The notes under the pieces: generated by a model
Told to the model about the DNA's origin: nothing
Seen by the model: the letters and a program-made list of their open reading frames with translations, nothing else
The model's database searches: none
Position numbers and translations under genes: made by a program
Assembly (NCBI RefSeq): GCF_000224145.3
Contig: NW_004190347.2
Location: forward strand, 41,097 to 105,096
DNA: 64,000 bases
Source of the DNA: Ciona intestinalis
Taxonomy: Eukaryota > Chordata > Ascidiacea > Phlebobranchia > Cionidae
Direction of reading: 5' to 3'
Part shown: positions 1-12,300 of the stretch, piece by piece
Numbering within the stretch: the stretch's first letter is position 1
How the letters are laid out: each line of letters opens with the position of its first letter

Positions 1-346
1 GCGGTAGCAACAGGAGGCTTACGTCACTGGATACGTAATCCGATTAAATGACGTCAGTTATTATACATTGGTTGTTTGATCAATACACAGAAGTTAGTGT
101 AAATTAACAGCTAATAGGTTTTGGACACATTTTGTAGAGATTTTACTGAATTATAGACGTTTTAGACAACATTTATAGTTCAAATTCACATATTTTATGA
201 AACTTTTAGTTTAAAGAACTTAAAAAAATCACTGTTTTATCAGAGATTAGTATTTAGGTAACCATAAATCTATTTTGTTGATACGTTTTTTTAGAAAAAT
301 TCAAAAATCTTATCTGGTGTCTTTAAATTAAAGGTTCTCCACCAAA
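1..346 (+). promoter_or_regulatory. Upstream region / 5' UTR of paxillin
   Basis: This stretch lies before the paxillin start codon and holds no coding exon that I can see. A TGACGTCA-type site (ATGACGTCAG) lies near 48-57 and a TTACGTCACT near 19-28. The last part, immediately before the ATG, is AT-rich and is presumably 5' UTR (context CACCAAAATGG). The transcription start cannot be placed from sequence alone. Confidence 0.45.
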
Positions 347-3300
347 ATGGATGACTTAGGTAAGATTGGGTGTTTGTGTTTGTTGTACTTCAGTTTAATG
401 TTCTTTATGTTACGTGATCATTTATTTTATAGCAGTAGCAAAATTACAAAACTTATTGAGTGCTAGTGAAGAATCTTACCCCACCAACCCCTAACATATC
501 GCATTCAAAACCGGGGTTGACCGAACTCCAGATAAATCTAATATTATGGGGGGGGGCTATTTATATAAGGTTGTGAGGGAGGGGGTAAAAGAACCCATTT
601 CATATTAGATATAACTACTTCTGTATTTTAATAATATGCGCATGCCCCCGCTTACGAGTTACCACGTATGTAGCTTATTTATCCTCGCATGGCGGGCAAA
701 CGACAGTCGTTATAACACGGGTGTTCTGTTCATACACCTCATGCTTGCTTACGAGTTACCATGTATGTAGCTTATTTATCTTCAAATGACGGGCATCGAC
801 AGTCAATATAACATGGGTGTTCTGTTTCATAAACCTCGTGCCCGCTTACGAGTTACCATGTATGTAACTTATTTATCCTTGCATGGCGGGCAACGACAGT
901 AAGTATTACACAGGTGTTCTGTTCATACACCTCATGCTTGCTTACGAGTTACCATGTATGTAGCTTATTTATCTTCAAATGACGGGCATCGACAGTCAAT
1001 ATAACACAGGTGTTCTGTTTCATAAACCTCGTGCCCGCTTGCACCACGTTTGTAACTTCGAGTTTAGTAATCATTGGTTTCCTAATAATTCTAAACTTTT
1101 ATATAAATATGATTGATTAGAATTTATTTGTTGAGTGATTTGTATGGTGTAATGTAAAATATAATGTAAAATAAAAAAACTTCTAATGTCAATCTGTCAT
1201 ATGAGCTTTACCAGGTTTAAGTCCAACTGTAAACAATTGTAATAACAATTTATGTTTATGTGTGGGGCCAATGTCTAAACACAGGGAAGGGCAGGGATAG
1301 ATAGACACACAATTTTGTAAAACAAATTTAACTTATTTATTTGGTTGTAATGTTTATTGTTTAGTGTTTACTGTAGTGTAGAAAGTGGCCTAACCATCCT
1401 ACCATCCCAGGTTTGGTGCCTATAATGTTTCTAGATAATATATCTTGAATTTTATTTAATTTACACTGTGTTGTCATATTTAAACATGTCATAGTATTTG
1501 ATTGTTTGCTGTTCAAATACAGAGCAAGCTACGCCACATTAAAGTTCATAATTTCCATTCAATTATTCCATTGAGGATACAAGATACTACTATCAGTGAA
1601 AACCCATAGGAATTCCTGTCTATGGGGATTACGAAAACATTATGAGGCAATTGGAATGTTTAAATAAATACCAAAGATAGAAAAACACATTGTTGTTGAG
1701 TCTGTGGTTGTTTGTTTAAACTAAATGCTGTTTTCTTTGATCTTGAGCAGTTAAATACAGAAGTATAAACGTGTGCCTGGTGTATAACAGGACACTCATG
1801 TTATAACTTGACAGTGAGCATGAGGTGTCTGAATACACCATGTGTGTCTGGTGTATGAGAAGACACCCATGTTATACCTCAACAGTGAGCATGAGGTGTA
1901 TGAATACACCATGTGTGTCTGGTGTATAAGAAGACACCCATATTATAACTCGACAGTGAGCATGAGGTGTATGAATACACCATGTGTGTCTGGTGTATAA
2001 GAAGACACCCATGTTATAACTCGACAGTGAGCATGAGGTGTATGAATACACCATGTGTGTCTGGTGTATAAGAAGACACCCATATTATAACTCGACAGTG
2101 AGCATGAGATGTATGAACACACCATGTGTGTCTGGTGTATAAGAAGACACCCATGTTATAACTCGACAGTGAGCATGAGGTGTATGAATACACCATGTGT
2201 GTCTGGTGTATAAGAAGACACCCATGTTACAGCTTGACAGTAAGCTTAAGGTGTATGAATACACCATGTGTGTCTGGTGCATTAAAAAATACCCATGGTA
2301 TAACTTGACAGTGAGCATGAGGTTTACATATAAATATTTCTTTATATTCCAACATATATTTTCTACCACCCCTTAATTACAACTTAGTATGGTGGGGTAA
2401 GATGGGACACTTTTAGCACATAATATCCAAATATCCTGATCGTGTTTTAAACAATTAACAACGGTCTATGTAAGTCGTGAGAATGGTTTTAATTCTTTGA
2501 ATGTTCTTTGTCAAGAAAATAGAATTAATAGGTGTCCCATATTCTCCCACCCTACTATATTATCAGAAATACAGCCAAGCTAAACCACAAATCCTACAGT
2601 TAACATCCCAATGTAAACACTTGTATACAACACGTATGTTTTCAACACACGTTGTAGTTTCCGATACCGTTGTATGCGTCCTTTATGTTCGTGGTGTGAC
2701 CATCGTGGCTCAAGGCACCACCGCTGCTCACACCCTACCATATATGGTTGCTCCGCGGTATGCCCATCTATCGCCTTGACCGATTTCGTCTCACTTGCTT
2801 TTCAATGCGTTTTATCTACGTAGTTCAACGTAATACAGACGTGTACTGCTAGTACTTTTAAGAATCTGCGCTTAGTTTTTGGCGTGTTGATAAAGCTTGG
2901 GGCATGCTACGTTTTAAAATATGCCTAAATACGCGACGTTGTTTAAAGTTTTAGTATTTTACTTTTAACGAGCGTTGTAATTGTGTGTGAGTTAGTATAT
3001 TGTAGTATTACAAAACCATAATGCATGTAACTATTGTTAATTTTTTTCGCGGTACTCTCGTGCTTTTATTTGTTTACCGGCGTTGTCTTTTTCTTGGCAT
3101 GCCTCGTCACGGTTCGTCTTACACGCGGAATTTCACGGCAGACGAACCAACCTAAACCAAATAAGGCGCTGACCCGATGTCGCGTTTCACGATTATGACG
3201 TAATAATTAATCGCGTAAAAGAATAATCTCGATTAATTATCACGTGCCCAAATAAATAATAAATTTCATTTTTTGGTTTTAGTATTATTTTATTGTCGTT

Positions 3301-6300
3301 ACGTCATAAATTACGTCATCACATTACTCACCGTCATTTAATTTACCAAAAAGTAAACAAATTTGAACAAGTTTTACTCGGCTTTCGTAGCTGGAATTTT
3401 ATGACAGTGTTGCCGAATGCAATTCGAGTTGCATAAAATAAATTGCGAATAATAGAAAAAAATATTAAACTGTCAACACTGCCGCGAAAAATCGCCCGGA
3501 AACACTGGAAATGCTCGAAAAAGTAAAATTCTTGTACCTTGTCGCGAATATTTCTCGGTTCGATGCGGTATGCGAAGTTCTAACTTTAAACATTCGTTCG
3601 TAACTTGACAGTTACTTAGCTTAGCTTAAATTACAAGCTAAAGCGGCAGACATAACTTTGAAGGAGAGATTTTATTTAAATTTGTTAGAATTGAAACCGC
3701 AGAATCCAATATAGCGTATGGTCGCGTATTTAAGATCTTGGCCGCCCTAAACAAAGCTTATTATACACGTATTGTGACGTAATTTAACGTAACAGAGGAA
3801 CGAAGTCAGTTACGCGAATTTCATTTTTCCGTGATAGATTTTAGAATTCAATGAACAATCGTGATTGTCGTTGCGTATGACGTCATAAACGATTCAAGTT
3901 AACAATAGGAGATTGTTTATTGACGCGATAATGCCGTTTGTTCTTATGATTGTTTTGTTGAGTTTTTTCTGAATTATTTAGATTCGTAACAAGTAGTTTT
4001 TATTTCGTAATAAATGTATAACGTGAGTCACATATGCAGTGTTTGTGACGTCATAGAAAGAAAGCGACAGGAAGGCAGGTCATGAATTGAGTTCCAATGC
4101 AATTGTGACGTCACACTTCCGCTTTGTTTTGCGCGTAAAAGATGAGTTTACCGAATTTGGCGTTATGACTGTGACGTAATAAACGTAAACCGCGACTTCG
4201 ATTTCTGGAAGTATCGTGAATGAATGTTGTTTGTTACGTCATACAGATTAATATTAATCAATGAACCTTTCATTGTTGACGTCATAGTTAGGATTGTTTG
4301 TGGATAATCACAACACAAATGTACAGGCCGACCGGTAATGCATTTTGTTGATTAATTAAACATTAATTAATTAAAGTATCTAATTAGTTTGGGAGAAATG
4401 GGTCAATATCCCAAGCGTGCCTTACTATAGAACCTCACCCATATAGAATAGAATGTGCATAAGCATATACAGTATTGAGGTAATTGGTCAACTCTGGTCT
4501 AAATCCCAGGTCCCATGGCATGCCTTACTGTAGGCCCTCACCCATATAGAATAGAATGTGCATATACAATGTTGGGGTAATGGGTCAACTCTGGCCTAAA
4601 TCCCAGGGCCCATGGCGTGACTCACTGAAGGACCTCACCCATATAGAATAGAATGTGCATATACAATGTTGGGGTAATGGGTCAACTCTGGTCTAAATCC
4701 CAGGTCCCATGGCATGCCTTACTGTAGGCCCTCACCCATATAGAATAGAATGTGCATATACAATGTTGGGGTAATGGGTCAACTCTGGCCTAAATCCCAG
4801 GGCCCATGGCATGCCTCACTGAAGGACCTCACCCATATAAAATAGAATGTGCATATACAATGTAGGGGTAATCGGCTAACTCTGGCCTAAATCCTGGCTC
4901 CATGGTTGCCTTGCCAAAGGACCTCACTAATAGTTAAAACATTGTTTGGTTTTGGGGTAATGGGCAAACTCTGGTCTAATTCATGGGTCCCATAGCTTGC
5001 CATGCAATATAATCCCCCTCTTGTAGAATAATTAATTGACTGCTTTTAAATTGTAAACTTGTATTTAAGTATATACATGTATAATTAGTAGAGCACTAAA
5101 TATCTAATTATCCACCAGATGCATTACTGCAAGACTTAGAAGCGACCATACCCCCCCCAGTGGGATACAGCCCGACAAAATCAACGAATGATGATGTCAT
5201 ATTTCCCCCCGAGACTTCATTAAAACAACAGGTGCGTGGATAGGTGTGAAAATATTCGGTTAATAGAAAACCATTTGCTAACTTCATATAAGTATAGTGG
5301 GGTGGGGAAGATGGGACTTGTTCTATTTTCTCATCCTATTTGGTAGTTAGCAAAGAACATTTAAAGAATTATAAAACCGTATCCTCACGACTCCCATAGA
5401 CCGCTGTTAATTATTTAATTCGCAGGCGATTAAAACACCTGTCTATGCACACAACAATGTATATATAGTCTTCTCTATGTGCATATACATGTCAGTGTGT
5501 GTTCTAATCACCTGTGTTTTAACCATGTCACCTATGGTCAAAATTTAAAAAGTGAGGTATACGATATAACTATGGGTGCTATGATAAATTAAAAATTGGC
5601 ATATTTTAAAATACCTAATTTATTTCTTGGAATTTTGTAGAAAACTCCCTGCTACTTTTGACTTTTTAAATACAAACCCCCTACTTTTTCTTACAACTCA
5701 TTTCTTGTTACTCTGAATGCTAAAGTTTCTCTGAAACAGCATCATAACATCCTGTGTGCAACGTCCTTTACAATTCTGTTTAGAATTAAATCAACTTTGC
5801 ATATCTTACAAACACAGTGTTGTAAGCTGTAGTGTAGCGCAGGTTACTAATTAGCAGCAGATAATCGAATCTTAATAACTGTTAAAACAAAAAAACAAAC
5901 TTTTCCACCTGCTCATTCTAGCATTGTGGTATTAATTAGTTATGTATATCTGAATCTGTCCAGCACAGTGTTGTATGGTAGGGTATGAATTAGCAGCAGA
6001 AAAATAATTCTAAACAACTGTTAAAACGAAAAAAAAAGCAAATTTTGACCACTAGTTCTAACTTATAGTACAGCCATGCATATAAATAAATCTTAACAAC
6101 TAATAAATTTACAAAAGTGCAAATTGCCAATTCTAACTTTATAGTAGCTATGCATATCTGCCAAACTCAGTGACATACTACAGCTAGTTTTAAGGTTTTA
6201 TATTTCGCGACATATTTTATGAAAAGAGGGAAATGGTTCAGTGAGTCATAATGTTCATTGTTGTCATATTGTCCATTGTTCTACTTAATCATTTAAAAAA

Positions 6301-9300
6301 AAATTTTTTTTATGAAATTTTGTAGTAGCTTGTTGGTATACTGTATTATGGACTTCGGCAAGAAAAAATTTAATCTTGTTTTTGTTAAAAAAAGTTGTGT
6401 GTTTTAATGGAATTTTAAAGTAGTTGTAATAGCCGAGGTGGTTTAGTGTTCAGCTTTATGCTATTGCTAATATTTTGGGCATTTTTTTTAACAAAACTGT
6501 TAAATAAATATATCATAGTTATAAAATAAGTTTAAGAAGATAAATATAAAAGACAAATAATACCAAAAATGTGTATAACACTACTGCCACTAGACAAAAG
6601 TACAGTATCATATGTGTTATATATAGAACTAATATTAACTTGAAAAGAATTTTTTAATACATAAATAATACTGTTAAATAAATATTACCTAAGTTATAAT
6701 ATAAGTTTAAAGTAGATAGTAAACAATGACAAAAATGTGCGTAGTACTTCCATGTGTGTATTGTAAACAAAAACTTTAGAAAGAACAGTTTTCAAAAATA
6801 ATTTAAATTTAGGTCATATCTATTTTAGCATATAGTCTAAAATACCCTAAATATATTAAGCCATACAAGTTTAAGTTGAAACTTTTTTTAAAAGTTTATG
6901 TTTTCCTAGCTTGAATTGAAGTGTGTTAAGTTTAACTTGATAGAAATAGCTTAAGGAAGTGGCTTGTATTGAAACCCATTCATGCATATAGCTGCCCACA
7001 CCTGCGTTTGCTGTTAAGTGTCACTTTGCATTAGGATAGTTAAATAGCACCATGGTAATTTACTTCTTCTTATTATTTTGTAAAATAATGTAAAGAATTA
7101 GACAGAAAAGCAGAATAATGTAAAAATTGTAATCTTAATATTAAAAAATAATAATTATGATAATTTATTTGGCTTATTTTGTAAAATAATGTACAGAAGT
7201 AAGGAACTATTAGTAGTTGTGTTTTGTATGTTGTAAAAAAAGTAATCATTAATCTCAAGGTTACAATTATTAAATAGCTTGTATTAATATTATGTTTTAC
7301 CAAACCAAGCCTACTTAGTCTGTTTGTTACAAGCACTGGTAATGCAAACAGTTTTATGTCTGTTGTGCAAAATCTTATTTATGAATATCAAGGTTACAAT
7401 TATCGAGTATAGACTCTTTATAATAAAGCAGATGTTTCACCAAGTCTAACTCAGTCTTTTACAAGTACTGCTAAATGCCAACAGTTAGGTCAATTTTTTC
7501 CAAGTCTTAGATCCTCAAGGAGTAAGGACCTCACCCATATATAATAGAAATGGCAACAGTAATAGTGCATACAATACTTAACAAGTTATTAAATCAACAG
7601 AACAACAACGCGAGCAGCAGTACAATGAACAACCCTAATCTAAATGAACTGGACATGCTATTGGAGGAATTGTACATGACAGAAGCACCCGTGCCTCAGA
7701 GTAAGTTATTGTTTAGATAAATATCTTTTTATCTTACTCCATTACCCCAACACCTCCTAGATCTGGACTCTATTGAGACAGTTTATAGACACTCAACAAT
7801 ATAGATTCTATTCTTTATCTGTACTGTAGAGACCTATGAGATCTCTAGCATAAATAAGGTTTTTATTCTATGCGGGCTTTTCTATTAAAAGTCCATTGCA
7901 GCGTTACCACAACACCCAGGGTGCTACCATACAGTTCTAGACAAAACCTAAATAATACAGATTCTGCATAATTGGACCAGTATCATTTAGTTAGTATGGC
8001 TAACAATTTTGACAACTCCTTCAGTAAGCAACACCTGGGGCCTGACACTACCCCATTGTTTACCTAGAAGAATTTATGTAATTTGTATATTAATCATAAT
8101 TGCAATAAAAGCTATAAGCTAACCTCCATTCTTAAGGTGGCTGTACACAGTATCCGGCTGCGAAGTCGTATGCAAACCCATTACTGAGTTCCGCATGCGG
8201 CAGCGAAATCCGGACAAAACGGACGAATTCCGGATACTGTGTACAGCCATCTTTAATTATTCTTTTTATAACTTAATTGTCTTAGATTTATTATATCGAA
8301 GACTTACTACATCCCATTATTTAACCCCTGCCCTCCACAGAAGCCACCATCCAATCCCACCCCCCAACCACCACCCCTATCAACAAACCCCTCACCCCAC
8401 CCCCTAAGAAAAAGACGGTTGACATCGATAATATACTCGATGAACTAGAAGAGACCGAGGAAGTGCCCGAGAAGTAAGTTTAATATAGATATCCATTTTA
8501 GTTGTTTTTTTTAAATTGTTAAGTGAAACTTTCAGGTATTATCTCTTGATGGAGAAATAATAGAGACACTATCAAATAACATTGTGCATATATGTACATG
8601 GTAACCAAAAATACCCGGTTTAATGTACTAAAACCTCATTTCCAGCTATTATATTTACAGAGGGAGCAGGTTAAACAAAAATCAGTTTTAGTTAAAATGA
8701 ATTCCCATCCATTAACCACCACAAAACCTGCTTAATATCGCTGCCATTGTCTTATAATGCACTTTACCAGTCCACTAAAAACTTGAATTCATCACAGAAC
8801 CCAAGCTTCAAGTGAGAAATCTGATCGTAGTTCCCCCACGGTGTCGGCAACATCGGCCGCGCAACAACTTGATGACCTCATGGCTTCCTTGGTTGGGTTC
8901 CAGGTCGATCAAAGGGTAAATATGATTTCTATGTTTGTGCTAGTGGTATACATAGCAGGGTGGGGTAAGGTGGGGCACTTTAGCACATAATATTAAAATA
9001 TTCTGATCACGTTTAAACAGTTAACAACGGTATATGGGAGTCATGAGGATACGATTTTATAATTCCATCTTTCCCCACCCTAAGGTGTCCCATTTTCCCC
9101 ACTCAACCTATTATGATGTTTCTATGTCAATGAAATTGTTAAATACTTTCGAGTAAAGTTCTAACCCCCCCCTCCCCCCATATCTAACCCCACAATAACC
9201 CATGTTCGCCCACAGACATCCACAGTAAGCACAAGTAGCGACAAGAGTGATCCACCTTACGCCAAACCGGATAAATCCAGATCAAAGCCGACTTCACCCA

Positions 9301-12300
9301 CTGAAGTTGAACCACCAAAACAAACTAATCGTAAGTTTTTGAAATATTTATGCGACAAAATGTAAATATTTTGAGTATCCAAGCCACAAATGGTGTTTTT
9401 TATGAAAAACATTACAAAAACTGCATCATTTTGTAACCTACAATTACAATGCAATGCCATGGATAATATTTTTTAGTATGATATTAACGGGCATTCGGTG
9501 ACCGGAGGTGAATTTCAGGAAGTATATCACTCCTACATGCCCATTTTGAGGATGCAATATCATACTCACAAATATTAGGGGTAACACTGCATTGTAATTG
9601 TGTGGGTTACAAAATAATGTGATTTTTGTGTCCAAAGCATTAGTGGTTTTGTGTTGTAAGACCAAGGGTTTAAAACAAGTAAATCATTGCATGTGCACCA
9701 AACTATGAAACACAGGGGAGGCAGGGATAGTTGACACATATTCCCATGAAACAAATCTAACTTTTGGCTGTAATGTTTACTGAATAATGCAGTGCAGAAA
9801 ACTTAGGGTTGGCCCGCCCACCCTGCCACCCCAGGTTTGGCGCCCATGCTAGCAGCCCTGGATTTTTACACTGCATTAATCAGTTAAGATTACACTTTAC
9901 AAAAGTTGGTTTTATTTCACGGAATTATGTGTTTAACTCCTCCTGTTTCCTTGCATTTAAAACAGTTTGGCAATTTATTATTGAATAAAGTAATAAACCA
10001 ATAGCTCTGTATATTATGTTGTTATGTTGGTTATTTATTTTTGTTCGAGTGCGTTTCATCAACCATCGAATCATTGATTATTGTATACAATGACTCATTG
10101 TTTTGTCACAATCCTGTTTATATCAAGTAGAAAGCTACTGTGATGTCACAAAACAATAAACAACTATGACGACTTGAATGAAAATAATTAGGCACGTAGT
10201 GATCTCGTGCATAAAACTGGTATTTAATAAAATAAACATCATTTCTATATGGGTGAGGTCCTACAGTGAGGCACGCCATGGGACCTGGGATTTAGGCCAC
10301 AGTTGGCCCATTACCCAAACATTGTATATGCACATTCTATTCTATATGGGTGAGGTCCTACAGTGAGGCATGCCATGATACCTGGGATTTAAACCATAGT
10401 TGGCCCATTACCCCAACATTATATATGCACATTCTATTCTGTATGGGTGAGGTCCTACAGTGAGGCATGCCATGGGATCTGGGATTTAGACCAGAGTTGG
10501 TTCATTACCCCAACACTGTATATGCACATTCTATTCTATATGGGTGAGGCCTTACAACGTGGCATGCCATGGGACCTGGGATTTACGAAAGTTACTATTT
10601 ACTGCAATATTTAGCAAAAACAATACCCATTATTAACAAACAATGTTGATTCTCCACAGCAAACGATCTTGATGCGATGTTAAAAGACATGAACACCGAC
10701 CTTGTTAAACAAGGAATACGAGCGGCTTCTAAAGGAATATGTGGCGCATGTGGAAAGCCAGTTATGGGGGAGGTGTGTATATTATATACTGCATGTTCTG
10801 TTCATTGTGTATGAATGTCTACTTTTGGTATCATATTGTATATGTTGTGTCCATTTATTTGTTGTATTTTTTTTCAACCTTCGGTTTAAAAAACATTAAT
10901 TTTGTTTTCCTGTTTCGTCTGTCATTCTGCAGGACTTCTTTAGAGTGTGCCAGTTATGGGGGTGGGGTTGTGTAGCATCTTACACTATTATATATTCTGT
11001 TACATCTGCTACCAGGAATAATGTCAATAATCTTTAAGCAGCTCATCTGGTATAAACACGTAGTGTTGTTTAACTAATATTTGCATAAAATGAAACCTGG
11101 GATGTCTTTTTGGGACTAACTGATTTAAATACTAATAATATGTATGTCTATTACCCCAACACCCAAGATGCTACAATCTGTACCCTACTTGGACAAATAT
11201 TAGTATTTAGTGTTTACTGTTTACATCACAGTTTTAACTACAAGGTAACAATCATATTTATGACATCACAGGTAACCACAGCATTGGGCAAAGTGTGGCA
11301 TCCTGAACACTTTGTGTGCGTGGTGTGCGATAATGATATCGGGACCAAGACATTCTTTGAAAGGGATGGGAAACCTTATTGCGAGAAGGATTATCATAAG
11401 TTATTCTCGCCCACGTGCGCATATTGTGTGCAACCGGTGTTGGGGGTAAGTTGGTCTGTTTATAAGTAGTACTGTGGTATCTTACCATCTCTGTATATCT
11501 TATAAGCGCCTAACATGGGTGGGCATGGATAAGTTACGATATTATTCCAAGATTACTCTAAATCTAATTACATATGCATGCGGCAGGGTTGATTAATTAG
11601 CCTTAAAACTCATAGGTAGGTAACATTCTATTCTATGTGAGTGAGTCCTGCAACAATGCAACCTGGGATTTAGACCAAGGTTTGCCCATTACCTCCGAAA
11701 CTAACACACACTTTCACCCAACTTATATATATATATATCATCAACATGTTCTAAACATTTATTGTAACGAATAAGTGATAACCCGTATATATCTACAGCA
11801 ATGCGTGACAGCACTTAACAAGACATGGCACCCCGAGCATTTCTTCTGCGCCATGTGTAGCAACTTCTTTGGAGATGAAGGCTTCCATGAGTTTGAAGGA
11901 AAGCCTTACTGCAGGGCTGACTACTATAATATGTTCGCCCCTAAGTGTGGAGGGTGCATGAAACCAATCCTAACCAACTATATATCTGCACTTAACGCAC
12001 AGTGGCATCCAGAGTGTTTCGTGTGCAGGGTGAGTCTGGTTTTAATTTATTTTTAAATCAAAGATATAAATCTTTTGCTGCGAAGCTTGACGCATTCACC
12101 TGCACTCAAAAAATTCTTTTACATTTTTATAAAACAAAACATTTGATTTAAGTTTTGTGTGCATTTGTTATTATATTGATTTTTTTACATTAAAATTGTT
12201 GCTGGCAGACTGGCCAACATAATTCCCACTTATAAGCTAACGATTTTAAAATAGAAACATAACTTGCTATATAGTTTTGCAGCGTGCATTTCAAAACTCC

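Noticed and set aside
1872-2369. Overlapping minus-strand open frames rich in Tyr/Ser/Cys/His (60-94 aa)
   Set aside because: They are the 71-bp tandem repeat read in successive frames; period not divisible by three, no start context or homolog.
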